Shown here piece by piece: positions 38,901-46,169 of a stretch of 64,000 nucleotides of DNA (within the stretch, counting starts at the first letter, position 1; the number at the start of each line of letters is the position of its first letter). A model generated the notes under the pieces. That model had not been told where the DNA came from and made no database searches. It was given only the letters and a program-made list of their open reading frames with translations. The stretch spans positions 4,265,001-4,329,000 of the forward strand of contig JACSYO010001810.1 of assembly GCA_016806645.1 (NCBI GenBank), in the 5' to 3' direction. The translations under genes were made by a program, and so were the position numbers. The stretch comes from Ophiodon elongatus (lineage: Eukaryota; Chordata; Actinopteri; Perciformes; Hexagrammidae).

Positions 38901-41900
38901 GATTTTCCGACAGCAAGGGGATTTTTTGACATGGAAATCAATCAGTATAATCACTGTAGGAGCTATAGGCATGAAGATTAGAAATGCTCTTTGACAAATT
39001 TATGGTTTCATTGTTGCACTATCAGATCTACCAAAATAGATGTGCAATATCACTGAAAGCATCTGGAATAGATTAAAAAGAAAGCAGGTTTAGGTTAAAA
39101 TACTGCCACCAAGTGGCTACTGATGTCATAACACCAACTACAGGATTACTGATCTGCTACTTGTAATCAAAGAATTCTGGGCTTTATTCATTCGATTTCT
39201 TTAACAGGACTTGACGGACAAACTAGTCTGAAACAATAACATCCACACTGTGAGAAACGCTGGAAAATGTTTCCAACTTAGTCTTTAAGATCTTTTTGAC
39301 ACTTCTCTGACACAGGCTGGATTTGAAATTGTCTTAATGTTGATTCTCTGTGTGCAGAAACTAAAAATAAGTTGTTGAGAGATAATAAATATTCCGTATT
39401 TCATTTTTAAAATATTGTTTTTTTTTACTTTACAGCCACTTCCAGAGTTGTCCCGGATCCCTGGTCTGGTCTTTCCGGGTGGTACCTTCTCTGAATGCCT
39501 GATGGTGCTGCAGTTTCTGCGCAGCTTTGGAAAGGTCCTGAGGCTAGACACAAATCCAATCATGCTTAACCTAAGTGACCTTCAAGAGGGGTTGCTCAAC
39601 ACTGGGGACAGTATGGGCAAGGTGCAGGACCTGCTGGTGAACATGCTCTCTGCAGTTGTGTGTGATCCTGGTATACCTGCAGGTCACAAGGTGAGAGTTT
39701 GTTGTTGAATTGCAAATGGTTCCTCTACTGTAATTTACATGTGTACTGTATGTGCACACATACATACAAAAATAAGCATATACCTGATATTTTACCATAA
39801 AATGTATTGATTCAGACCTAACCATTGTACAAATAAATATTTCACTGCTTCAATTAGGGATTTTCCCTGCCTCTGTAACGATTGCAGCTCTGGTTGCAAT
39901 TTTCTTGAAAAGTAGAGTTTTATTTTACTGTATTTAAGATATTTAATAAAGAACCAACTGCCGTGACAATATAGGATGATATACATAAGAAAATATTGAC
40001 AGTGGACTGTCCCTTACATATTTTAAGAGTTATCAGTACTCAGGCTCTCTGAAGCTAAATTATTTGTGTGTTTAGGAGAGTATCAGCATTTAGAGCTGTT
40101 AGTACACAGATACATTTTAAGCCAAAGTTTGAATGCATTCCCCAAAGCTATTTGTCCATGCTGTGCCGTAGGGTGCAATCATTGCATTATTATATCTCAT
40201 CGTATTAAGAGGCTGTCCCTGGCTGTGTACATTTAGTGAAATGTGCCAGACTGTCATCTAAAATATCCTGTTTCATAATATCTGAACATCCTAAATGTGT
40301 CCGAGACATCCCAGCGGTCACATAAGCACTTAGCGTTGCTTACTTTACTTAACAAAAAGATAATTGCTTAAAAGGGGTAGTGTTTTTCATCGCGTTCTTA
40401 GGGGCTATACCTGTCACCTGTGCCCTGCTCTCATGGGTTACAGTATAAAAAAAGATATTCTGGTTTGTTTAATACCACTGAACTCCTTTTTTGAAACACC
40501 CTATTTCTATCAGAATAAGACCGCCTTGGGGGACCACCTGACTAATGTGGGGATCAACCGAGACAACGTGTCTGAGATCCTGCGGATCTACATGGAGGGT
40601 CACTGTGAGCAGACGGAGCTGGCTGCTCTGGCCCTCAGCCTCAGGACCAAGGCGTTTCAGGCCCACAGCCCGTCACAGAAGGCCTCCATGCTAGCATTCC
40701 TAGTTGATGAGCTCTGCTGCAGTAAGGCTGTGATCAGGTGAGAGTCCTCCCTCCTTATGACTGTTGCTTTTTCTTTGATTTAGCTATTTATCAAATTAAG
40801 CTAAGTTTTGTAGTCCAGTAATGTTAATGAACTAAACTAACAATTCCCTGGCATTCTAAGTCTGTACAAACAAGTTTATCTTACTATATGTGCCCTCCAC
40901 AAAGACGTTAATCTCTGTGCCTGAGAGTGGAAAGTATTGGCTTGTTTTATTCAAGGAGGCATCAGTTTAATAGAAATAACAGAAGTACCAAAATGAATAA
41001 GATGAATTGAGGTCTGATGGACAGTTTCACAATGTTGCATCAAACTACATTTCATCAATTTTTCAGTAGTACTGGTAACACTTTGAAACACATCTGCTGC
41101 ACACAGCAGGGTGACGCAAAGACATCGTGCTCTTTTTATTATGCGAAAAAGGTCACAGAAACATTTGTGTAAATCTCGTCTGATACTTTACAGTGAGATC
41201 GACAGAAACATAGATCACATTACCAACCTGAGGAAGGATAAGTGGGTAGTCGAGGGAAAACTTCGCAAGTGAGTATATGCATCATCTAAGCTGCTATTCA
41301 AATATTACACTTGAACATTTTCTGAATGAGATGGTGATCCGGAAATAATCCGGATTTCTCATCTAGTCTGAATTTCACACAGATGTGCACTATAAACCTG
41401 ACTGTCAATTTTTGTCTTCAAAGACTGAGGAGCATCCATGCCAAGAAGACGGGGAAAAGGGACAGCAATGTGGGGGGAGAGGACAGCCACACCTTTGTCA
41501 TCCCCACTGCCAGAAACAAATGCAAGAGGAAAGAAGGGGACAGTGAGGAGGAAGAGGACGAGGAAGACACCAGTGAAGACCAAGGAGAGGACGACGATGA
41601 TGAGGAAGAAGATTTGGGGGGGAGGAAGGGGAAGAAAGCAGAGATATGTGAAGAGGAGGTCAGTGACAGCATGATGCTTTTACTGGAGCCAGCGGCTTAA
41701 ATCAGTGTTTGTTATAGTAAATGTCAGCCGGTCCCCTGGCCTCGTGCTAATGAGATCTTTTCATCCAGGATGACAGTGTACACTCAGCCAGCATGGAGGA
41801 GCTGGAGAAACAGATAGAGAAAACATACAAGGTAGATTAAACCCTTTGAGACCATTTTTTTCTCAGGATCAGCACATCAATGAATGCAATAGTTCAACCT

Positions 41901-44900
41901 GCTGTACTCTCTGTCTCTCTAGCAACAGAGTCAGATCAGACAGAAGTTATTTGACTCATCTCACTCACTGCGCTCCATGACGATTGGACAGGACCGCTAC
42001 AAGAGACGTTACTGGGTCCTTCCACAGTGCAGGGGCGTCTTTGTGGAGGGCATGGAGAGCGGTGAAGGTGCAGACCACAACTGAGAGCTCAGATTTTGTT
42101 CACTTTTGTCCTTGTCCACCACCGTGTACGGGATATCATTTTTTTGTGCTGACATTACCTTTTCATGTTATTCAGGTTATGAAGAGGCAGAGAAAGAGAG
42201 GAAAAGACAGAGGACTCCCGCGGTTATCAGGGTAAAAGAAGAACAGCAGGAAGAGACAAAGGCAGTGGTCTCCAGCCCAGCACAGAGCACAGACGGCGAT
42301 ACAACCACACCAGAGGGCCAGCAGGACAAGGACAGTCTCAATCTGTTCCTCCAGAAACCCGGCTCATTCTCAAAGCTCAGCAAACTCCTTGAAGTAGCCA
42401 AAATGGCTCAAGATTCAGAAATCAATTCTCACTACAGTCATTCTACTAAAGTCCTTACCACTGCATCTTATCCCTCATATCCTACCTCTCAGACAGCTAC
42501 TAGTCAGCAGGGACTGAGGGATAAATCAGATACTTCAGGGCTGTCTCTGCTTAGTTCCCCCCAACTCGGTAGTCCCTGGATAACCGGCAGCCCTCAGTCT
42601 ATCTTTCATGAGGACCAGCTCTCCAAGATACTGATGGAAAAGGGCAACCAGTGGTTTAGCCTCTTGCCTCGCTCTCCTTGTGACGAGTCCTCGTTCACCT
42701 CAAGCTCCAGCCCTCCAGCCTCCTCCTCTCCAATACAGACCAGCAGCACCAAATCCCCCTCCTCCCCTAACCCCTTAGCTACAGCCAGTTCCACTGCTCC
42801 TGCTGGGATCAATAACATCTCTCAGGTTGGTTAATAGCAATAATCTGTCACAATTATTTCAGCTCTCGCTGTGCTTTTTTAGAACACAAGGAGTGCTACC
42901 TCTGTATTGTCTTATACATCATGCATGTGGAAGTAAAGTTTGATTATAATTTAAAGTGTGTGTACTTTTCCCCTCAGCAAGTAAAGTCTGGCATTCATCA
43001 AAGCAGGCTGACGTGGTGCGACGGGTCCAGCGCAGCAACAAGTCCCAGCCTGCCCTTCTCTGGTGCTTCTCTACCCACAATGCTGGATCTGGCCTCCCAA
43101 CATGCAGAGGGTAATGACAAAAATGTCTTCTTTCTGGCAAACAACAACTATGTCAACAAGAGTGAGTCCCCAGAGCGACAGAATGACAAGCCTGAGTGTG
43201 CCTCATCCCCTGCTGTGGAAGTGGCCAAGACCCAGGACTACCCTAGTCCTCAGCCCATCCCTGAGGGTAAGAATGACTCACTGCCAGTATGCCCGAGTCG
43301 AATATGCTGGAGTATTTACTGCCCAGACAGACGGTCAATCACTTATATAACTCCTCTATGTTGCTGAAAATGTAACAATTTTGTGACAAGTTTTTAAATT
43401 GTGCATGTGTGTGTGTTGGCAGAGATGCTTTGTGGCTGGTGGAGGGTGGCAGACATGGAGGAACTGCACAGTCTGGTCAAGGCCCTCCATAGCCGAGGCA
43501 TCAGAGAGAGGGCCTTGCAGAAACAGATCCAAAAACATATGGAGTATACAAACCAGCTCTGTGCCAATAGCAAAGACGGTTAGTCCACATTTCCCCTGCT
43601 CTCTTTACGTCAAGAGTCAACAGACATGCAGTGATATAAAAAGTATTATTGGCATTTGGTCGATTTGCATTGAATATAATAAGTTTGCTTACAGTAGACA
43701 GTAGTTTGTAATTTCTGTTTTGTATCTGTGGTGGTAGCGATTGATGTGGCAGAGCTGGAGAAGGGGGAGTTGAGTGAGGAGGCGGTGGAGGGTTGGTGTG
43801 TTGAGGAGCAGGCCATGGAGGTGGACATCAGCCTGCTGCAGCAAGTCGAGAATCTGGAGAGGAAAGTCATATCTGCCAGCCTGCAGGTCAAGGTATGTGC
43901 AAATGAGCATCCTACTCTTTTATCTTTATACAGATCATGTAGATAATAAAACACTGGTTTTATTCAAATTAATTTTCATGAGTAATTATCCAATGTAGGC
44001 TTGTCCTTGACCAGTGTCCTCACTTTGTCTTAAAGTTAATTACTGTGTCATCAAATGTAACGACGTCTCCCTCAGGGTTGGATGTATCCCGAGCCCCAGT
44101 CGGAGAGGGAAGATCTGGTCTACCACGAGCACAAGCTCTTTGCTTCCCCTGCTCCAGAGAAGAAAGGACCGAGAGAAACCAGCCAGGAGGAACTCCCTGG
44201 CACGGTGGTGCGACAGACCGATAATCCCCTCGATATAGCTGTCATCAGGCTGGCAGTGCTGGAGAGGAACATCGAGCGAAGGTACTTAGAGAGAAGAAGA
44301 CCCTCTAAGTACAACCTTTCAGATCAGACTGGATAATGTCACAGTACCTGCACCACACCATCCTCTAGTGGTGATGGTGAAGGGAAGGTTCATCCCACAC
44401 ACATTCAATACACTGCTTCTGAAATGAGGGTTAATGGCTTTTATCATTCAGTTTGATCATGTTGCAGACTGTATATGTGGATGCTGTACAGCTACGCTAA
44501 AGTCTCACTTTCTGTGATCTCAAAACAGTGAGGAGGAGGTGGCACCGGGGATGAGGTTGTGGCGTAAAGCCCTCGGTGAAGTCCGCAGCGCAGCCCAGCT
44601 GTCACTCTGCATTCAGCAGCTGCAGAAATCCATTGCCTGGGAACGATCCATCATGAAAGTGGTTAGTGACACACTCTCTCCCATAATCACAGATTGTATA
44701 AATTACTGGTTTATTGATTTTTTTTTTTTTTTTTAAGTACATAAACCTCTTGAAAGCAATCAAAGATAACACAATGAATCTGCACAGCAGCGTTGTTGTT
44801 AGGCAAAAGGTGAAAAAGAAAGAAAAGGTGTGTTCGCAGCATCAATGTACAATACATCATTACAAGGCAGCAACCATATCAGATTACAATCAGTAACAAA

Positions 44901-46169
44901 TCAACATCATTCAATGTGCCTGGCTGCACTGAAATGCATTAAAAACTATAGTTTTCATCATAACGTATCTACACTTTTTTTCGTTTCCAGTACTGCCAGC
45001 TCTGTCAAAAGGGGGATAATGAAGAACTGCTCTTACTCTGTGACGGCTGTGACAAAGGCTGCCACACTTACTGCCAGAAACCCAAGATCACTACAGTCCC
45101 TGACGGCGACTGGTTTTGTCCCACTTGTGTAGCAAAGGTACACCAGCATGCCCGGATTGTTTATTCCACTGTTACAGTAGGAACAGTTTATTAAACGATT
45201 ATTAAACGATAACGTAGATGTATCACATGTACACATCCAGTTAATTGATTTGATTATGATATGTTTTGTGTGTCTCTTCACCGGTCTCCTGTGTGTTTTG
45301 TCATTCAGGGGAGTGGTCAATCCCCCTGGAGTAGGAAGCAACAGAGCCGAACAGCTGGAGGAGGGAAGAGAGGCAGCGAGGTAAAACGAAACAGTAAGCC
45401 ATCTGTGGTAGGAGAGCTCATCAAAGAAGAGGCTGCCAGCAGCAACAGTGTGCCAAAGAAAGGTACCAAGGAGCTCAAAAAGAGGAAAGGAGACGAGAGC
45501 CCCCCCTGCTCCCAGGCCAGGCATGGCAGCCCTGTCTCCTGTGTTAAAAAAGCCAAAACGACCAAAGATAGCAACACAAATGGGCTGACGATGTGCCGGT
45601 ACGCATGAGCATGTACTCACTGCATGCAGAGCAGCATTTACTTTACCTCTTCTCAATCAAAACCGTTTTCATATCATACATAATCTGACAATGTTTCTAA
45701 ACTTTTCTCTAACCGTTGACACGAGATTGAAATGATATTTAATTTTATTTTCACTTGTTCTCTCCAGAGTGCTGCTGGATGAGCTGGAGGCTCAACAGGA
45801 TGCTTGGCCCTTCCTCACGCCCGTCAACCAGAAAGCCGTCCCTGGATACAGGAAGGTCATCAAGAAGCCCATGGACTTCTCCACCATCAGAGAAAAACTC
45901 ACCAACAACCAGTATGTGTGTTACTGTCACAATGTTGGTTTTTAAGGAGACATATGAATTATGCATTTTTTATTTGTTGCTGCATATAAACATAAATTAA
46001 CACCTTTTCTAACAATTACAGGTACTTGAATTTGGAAACTTTCATCGTTGACGTGAACCTGGTTTTTGATAACTGTGAAAAATTTAACGAGGATGATTCC
46101 GAAATAGGACGAGCCGGCCACAGCATGAGGACATTTTTTGACAAACGATGGACTGAACTGCTGGAGTAA
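24670..46169 (+). CDS. baz2b: Bromodomain adjacent to zinc finger domain protein 2B, complete coding span (37 coding exons)
   Basis: BAZ2B is a nuclear chromatin reader and a regulatory subunit of ISWI-type remodelling complexes. Its PHD finger binds the unmodified histone H3 tail and its bromodomain binds acetyl-lysine (family knowledge). Joining the 37 exons listed below, with every splice phase matching, gives 6624 nt, or 2207 residues plus stop; the human protein is about 2168. In order: a Ser-rich N terminus with acidic tracts near residues 245-285 and 625-650; an MBD/TAM domain (about 760-850); a highly charged coiled coil (about 915-1103); a DDT domain (about 1110-1185) with WHIM-like segments after it; a PHD finger (1966-2014); and a bromodomain (about 2111-2207). 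The start follows the acceptor at 24667 and opens with MEFGERL, close to the human MESGERL as I recall it. Teleosts often keep two copies, and I cannot tell baz2ba from baz2bb. Confidence 0.96.
24830..24881. repeat. (CA)25 microsatellite at the baz2b exon 1 donor
   Basis: The repeat starts within the 5' splice site itself (GTACACAC) and runs to 24881. Confidence 0.95.
24882..27104 (+). other. baz2b: baz2b intron between coding exons 1 and 2
   Basis: 2.2 kb, AT-rich. The last 250 bases before exon 2 are dominated by TA and CA repeats. The rest shows nothing I recognise. Confidence 0.6.
26859..27020. repeat. Compound (TA)n-(T)n-(TA)n-(CA)n tract with a palindrome
   Basis: TA runs of about 34 and 32 bases separated by poly(T), then a short CA run. 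A GAGATATATATATATATCTC palindrome lies at about 27001-27020. The tract ends about 85 bases before the exon 2 acceptor. Confidence 0.9.
27105..27290 (+). CDS. baz2b: baz2b coding exon 2 (residues 54-116)
   Basis: Acceptor TTCTGCAG, donor CCAG|GTAGGA, phase 1 at both ends. It encodes the conserved FPLVSHPAFGLY and SEFGGLGSLG blocks, which match the human N terminus (FPMVSHPVFGLH, SEFGGLGTLG as I recall it). Confidence 0.93.
27908..28039 (+). CDS. baz2b: baz2b coding exon 3 (residues 116-160)
   Basis: The acceptor follows a C-rich tract (CCCTTTCCAG) and the donor is TCAG|GTAAAA, phase 1 at both ends. It encodes DWWRPSELHA and the conserved FFPPLLGL block, then SRASG. Confidence 0.92.
28242..28426 (+). 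CDS. baz2b: baz2b coding exon 4 (residues 160-221)
   Basis: Acceptor TTCTTTAG, donor AAAAG|GTTAAT. It enters in phase 1 and leaves in phase 0. Low-complexity Ser/Asn/Lys-rich sequence; no named domain. The match to human is mainly positional and compositional. Confidence 0.85.
28525..28752 (+). CDS. baz2b: baz2b coding exon 5, acidic tract (residues 222-297)
   Basis: Acceptor ATTTAG, phase 0 at both ends. It encodes a Ser-rich stretch, then an acidic run with seven Asp from a (GAC)7 repeat at 28642-28662, then a DE-rich run. The best donor is CAAG|GCAAGT, a GC-AG intron. The nearby GT choices are poorer: one 6 bases upstream keeps phase but lacks consensus, and one 4 bases downstream breaks phase. 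The acidic block has a counterpart in human BAZ2B. Confidence 0.87.
29072..29361 (+). CDS. baz2b: baz2b coding exon 6 (residues 298-394)
   Basis: Acceptor CTACTCAG, phase 0 entry. It contains HISVIQATGLAASN, matching the human HTSVIQSTGLVSN block. The donor is chosen at TCCAG|GTCTTC: it is the only GT before the in-frame stop at 29468-29470, and its phase 2 exactly fits the next exon. The frame stays open beyond the donor for 35 codons. Confidence 0.82.
29464..29700 (-). repeat. Fish retroposon-tail repeat inside a baz2b intron
   Basis: Begins AAGATAAGATGATCCTTTGT, TAGTCCCACAGCGGTGACAT, then ACAGGATTACAGCAGCAAAG and GTACCATAAATAA, ending near TATATTGCACAGGG. The first part is the inverted form of 4590-4628. 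It sits between coding exons 6 and 7 and supplies the stop codon of the open extension of exon 6. Confidence 0.7.
29845..30001 (+). CDS. baz2b: baz2b coding exon 7 (residues 394-446)
   Basis: Acceptor TTTACCCAG, donor ACAG|GTGAGT. It enters in phase 2 and leaves in phase 0. It encodes a Lys/Ser-rich segment with KPKFLMPSLKHTQL, placed where human has a similar basic stretch. No named domain. Confidence 0.83.
30633..31257 (+). CDS. baz2b: baz2b coding exon 8 (residues 447-655)
   Basis: Acceptor TTATAAAG, donor TCAG|GTTAGA, phase 0 to phase 1. This is the second largest exon. It encodes the HLNGIIHNAVQDAPLALITK block and PVNLST, both matching human BAZ2B, and ends in a Ser/Asp/Glu run. The rest is Ser/Pro-rich and likely disordered. 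Confidence 0.93.
31407..31703 (+). CDS. baz2b: baz2b coding exon 9 (residues 655-754)
   Basis: Acceptor CCTGTAG, donor CCAG|GTAACA, phase 1 at both ends. It continues the acidic Ser/Asp/Glu region (SDSDGSEDDI), then Ser/Thr/Pro-rich sequence just ahead of the MBD. Confidence 0.9.
31704..32568 (+). other. baz2b: baz2b intron between exons 9 and 10
   Basis: 865 bp, AT-rich, nothing recognised. Confidence 0.6.
32569..32629 (+). CDS. baz2b: baz2b coding exon 10, start of MBD region (residues 754-774)
   Basis: Acceptor TTTTCTAG, donor TTTGG|GTGAGC, phase 1 to phase 2. It encodes KRRRVTDERVLRLPLEFG, nearly identical to human BAZ2B just before and into the MBD/TAM domain. Confidence 0.94.
32630..33762 (+). 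other. baz2b: baz2b intron between exons 10 and 11
   Basis: 1.1 kb with only short ORFs. A GC-richer stretch at 33290-33550 carries a 130-codon - strand ORF that I do not recognise. Confidence 0.55.
33763..33871 (+). CDS. baz2b: baz2b coding exon 11, MBD/TAM domain (residues 774-810)
   Basis: Acceptor TTTTTCAG, donor GAAG|GTAAAC, phase 2 to phase 0. It encodes GWHRETRIR, then GRLQGEVAYFAPCGKKLRQY, the diagnostic core of the TAM/MBD domain shared by BAZ2A and BAZ2B. Confidence 0.96.
34007..34108 (+). CDS. baz2b: baz2b coding exon 12, MBD/TAM domain (residues 811-844)
   Basis: Acceptor GTCTGCAG, donor CAGAG|GTAAAT, phase 0 at both ends. It encodes YLLRNGI, then DNFSFSTKIQVGDFYEAREG, the second half of the MBD/TAM fold. 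Confidence 0.96.
34485..34695 (+). CDS. baz2b: baz2b coding exon 13, end of MBD and degenerate AT-hook region (residues 845-915)
   Basis: Acceptor TAACCCAG, donor CAAG|GTCAGT, phase 0 to phase 1. It begins GLQWFLLAEEEI and ends SDAKLLRKLEAQ, both clearly BAZ2B. The stretch between, where I recall two GRPP AT-hook-like cores in human BAZ2B, reads GRRSRCTQ and WKSHPLN here, so neither keeps a GRP core. Confidence 0.94.
35212..35304 (+). CDS. baz2b: baz2b coding exon 14, charged coiled coil (residues 915-946)
   Basis: Acceptor TGTTGCAG, donor CAAG|GTAAAC, phase 1 at both ends. It encodes EIARQAAQIKMMRKLEKQ and more Lys/Gln/Ala-rich helix, matching the start of the long charged helix in human. 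Confidence 0.95.
35390..35451 (+). CDS. baz2b: baz2b coding exon 15, charged coiled coil (residues 946-966)
   Basis: Acceptor GTCTTCCAG, donor CAGCAA|GTAAGG, phase 1 to phase 0. It encodes AIMAAEERRKKREQMKIV, close to human AIMAAEEKRKQKEQIKIM. Confidence 0.95.
35750..35815 (+). CDS. baz2b: baz2b coding exon 16, charged coiled coil (residues 967-988)
   Basis: Acceptor TTTTACCAG, donor CGAG|GTTCGT, phase 0 at both ends. All 22 residues, starting EKIKRIQQIRMEKELRAQ, appear identical to human as I recall it. Confidence 0.95.
35816..36667 (+). other. baz2b: baz2b intron between exons 16 and 17
   Basis: About 850 bp, AT-rich, nothing recognised. Confidence 0.6.
36668..36733 (+). CDS. baz2b: baz2b coding exon 17, charged coiled coil (residues 989-1010)
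   Basis: Acceptor TGTACAG, donor CAAG|GTGCGC, phase 0 at both ends. It encodes AKRKKKEEAANAKIMEAEKR. Confidence 0.94.
37051..37095 (+). CDS. baz2b: baz2b coding exon 18, charged coiled coil (residues 1011-1025)
   Basis: Acceptor TGTTAAAG, donor CCAG|GTATTT, phase 0 at both ends. A 45-bp exon encoding EKEIRRLQAVILKHQ. Confidence 0.93.
37359..37385 (+). CDS. baz2b: baz2b coding exon 19, 27-bp micro-exon (residues 1026-1034)
   Basis: Acceptor TCTACCAG, phase 0 at both ends, encoding ELERHRLDM. Two donors lie 6 bases apart: ATG|GTATGG at 37386 and TGG|GTATGT at 37392. The second would add Val-Trp without changing frame. Confidence 0.9.
37386..38364 (+). other. baz2b: baz2b intron between exons 19 and 20
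   Basis: About 980 bp, AT-rich. It opens with two tandem donors; otherwise nothing recognised. Confidence 0.6.
38365..38430 (+). CDS. baz2b: baz2b coding exon 20, charged coiled coil (residues 1035-1056)
   Basis: Acceptor TTTGCCAG, donor AGAG|GTGGGT, phase 0 at both ends. It encodes ERERRRQHMMLMKAVEAR, one difference from human MKAMEAR. Confidence 0.95.
38657..38797 (+). CDS. baz2b: baz2b coding exon 21, end of coiled coil (residues 1057-1103)
   Basis: Acceptor GGCTATAG, donor TAAG|GTATTC, phase 0 at both ends. Lys/Glu/Arg-rich helix ending in KELKKPNEDMCLADHK, the conserved lead-in to the DDT domain. Confidence 0.95.
38798..39435 (+). other. baz2b: baz2b intron between exons 21 and 22
   Basis: 638 bp, AT-rich, nothing recognised. 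Confidence 0.6.
39436..39690 (+). CDS. baz2b: baz2b coding exon 22, DDT domain (residues 1104-1188)
   Basis: Acceptor CTTTACAG, donor CAAG|GTGAGA, phase 0 at both ends. It encodes PLPELSRIPGLVFPGGTF, then LMVLQFLRSFGKVL and LQEGLLNTGDSMGKVQDL. This is a DDT domain, a helical module that in BAZ proteins is linked to binding of the ISWI ATPase. Confidence 0.96.
39691..40513 (+). other. baz2b: baz2b intron between exons 22 and 23
   Basis: 823 bp, AT-rich, nothing recognised. Confidence 0.6.
40514..40737 (+). CDS. baz2b: baz2b coding exon 23, WHIM-like helical segment (residues 1189-1263)
   Basis: Acceptor TTCTATCAG, donor TCAG|GTGAGA, phase 0 to phase 2. It encodes TALGDHLTNVGINRDNVSEI and the conserved KAFQAHSPSQKASMLAFLVD segment, which corresponds to WHIM motif sequence following DDT. 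Confidence 0.95.
41194..41268 (+). CDS. baz2b: baz2b coding exon 24, WHIM-like segment (residues 1263-1288)
   Basis: Acceptor CTTTACAG, donor GCAA|GTGAGT, phase 2 at both ends. It encodes SEIDRNIDHITNLRKDKW, then VVEGKLRK. Confidence 0.95.
41424..41658 (+). CDS. baz2b: baz2b coding exon 25, acidic linker (residues 1288-1366)
   Basis: Acceptor TCTTCAAAG, donor GGAG|GTCAGT, phase 2 to phase 0. It encodes LRSIHAKKTGKRD, a basic CKRKEG patch and a long Glu/Asp run, then GRKGKKAEICEEE. Human has the same basic-acidic-basic arrangement. Confidence 0.93.
41769..41831 (+). CDS. baz2b: baz2b coding exon 26 (residues 1367-1387)
   Basis: Acceptor TCATCCAG, donor CAAG|GTAGAT, phase 0 at both ends. It encodes DDSVHSASMEELEKQIEKTY. 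The intron before it is only 110 bp. Confidence 0.93.
41923..42067 (+). CDS. baz2b: baz2b coding exon 27, WHIM-like motif (residues 1388-1436)
   Basis: Acceptor CTCTCTAG, donor GAAG|GTGCAG, phase 0 to phase 1. It encodes GQDRYKRRYWVLPQCRGVFV and EGMESGEG, the strongly conserved D-R-Y-x-R-R-Y-W motif of BAZ proteins. Confidence 0.96.
42176..42825 (+). CDS. baz2b: baz2b coding exon 28, largest exon (residues 1436-1652)
   Basis: Acceptor TTATTCAG, donor TCTCAG|GTTGGT, phase 1 to phase 0. It encodes NLFLQKPGSFSKLSKLLEVA and NQWFSLLPRSPCD, two islands shared with human, in otherwise Ser/Thr/Pro-rich sequence. Confidence 0.95.
42978..43266 (+). CDS. baz2b: baz2b coding exon 29 (residues 1653-1749)
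   Basis: Acceptor CCCCTCAG, donor GAGG|GTAAGA, phase 0 to phase 1. It starts QVKSG, has little similarity to human in the middle, and ends SSPAVEVAKTQDYPSPQPIP, matching human PAAVEVAKPVDFPSPKPIP. Confidence 0.92.
43423..43578 (+). CDS. baz2b: baz2b coding exon 30 (residues 1749-1801)
   Basis: Acceptor TTGGCAG, donor GACG|GTTAGT, phase 1 at both ends. It encodes GWWRVADMEELHSLVKALHS and RGIRERALQKQIQKH, conserved BAZ2 helices upstream of the PHD finger. Confidence 0.95.
43738..43892 (+). CDS. baz2b: baz2b coding exon 31 (residues 1801-1852)
   Basis: Acceptor GGTGGTAG, donor CAAG|GTATGT, phase 1 to phase 0. It encodes VEEQAMEVDISLLQQVENLE, then SASLQVK, as in human. Confidence 0.94.
44076..44281 (+). 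CDS. baz2b: baz2b coding exon 32 (residues 1853-1921)
   Basis: Acceptor CTCCCTCAG, donor GAAG|GTACTT, phase 0 to phase 2. It encodes GWMYPEPQSEREDLVYHEHK and DNPLDIAVIRLAVLERNIER, both conserved. Confidence 0.95.
44529..44661 (+). CDS. baz2b: baz2b coding exon 33 (residues 1921-1965)
   Basis: Acceptor CAAAACAG, donor AGTG|GTTAGT, phase 2 to phase 0. It encodes APGMRLWRKAL, then SLCIQQLQKSIAWERSIMKV, directly ahead of the PHD finger. Confidence 0.95.
44991..45137 (+). CDS. baz2b: baz2b coding exon 34, PHD finger (residues 1966-2014)
   Basis: Acceptor GTTTCCAG, donor AAAG|GTACAC, phase 0 at both ends. The exon encodes almost exactly one PHD finger: CQLC, then LLCDGCDKGCHTYC, then DGDWFCPTC. 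All C4HC3 zinc ligands are present, as is the acidic GDNEELLLL strand used by this class to bind the H3 tail. Confidence 0.97.
45309..45598 (+). CDS. baz2b: baz2b coding exon 35, PHD-bromodomain linker (residues 2015-2111)
   Basis: Acceptor TCATTCAG, donor GCCG|GTACGC, phase 0 to phase 2. Basic, Ser/Lys-rich linker with KGTKELKKRKGDES (human has NKDLKKRKMEE). Likely disordered. Confidence 0.92.
45768..45911 (+). CDS. baz2b: baz2b coding exon 36, bromodomain N-terminal half (residues 2111-2159)
   Basis: Acceptor TCTCCAG, donor ACCA|GTATGT, phase 2 at both ends. It encodes the WPFLTPV shelf, VPGYRKVIKKPMDFSTIREK and part of the ZA loop of the acetyl-lysine pocket. Confidence 0.97.
46022..46169 (+). 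CDS. baz2b: baz2b coding exon 37, bromodomain C-terminal half and stop (residues 2159-2207)
   Basis: Acceptor ATTACAG, phase 2 entry, stop TAA at 46167-46169. It encodes VFDNCEKFNEDDSEIGRAGH and ends KRWTELLE. The FNEDDS Asn that hydrogen-bonds acetyl-lysine in bromodomains is present. Confidence 0.97.

Noticed and set aside
41418..41672. Ser-rich - strand ORF
   Set aside because: Antisense shadow of the Glu/Asp-rich baz2b exon 25.
45033..45656. 207-codon - strand ORF
   Set aside because: Antisense shadow of the baz2b PHD and linker exons, whose GC-rich codons keep the reverse frame open.
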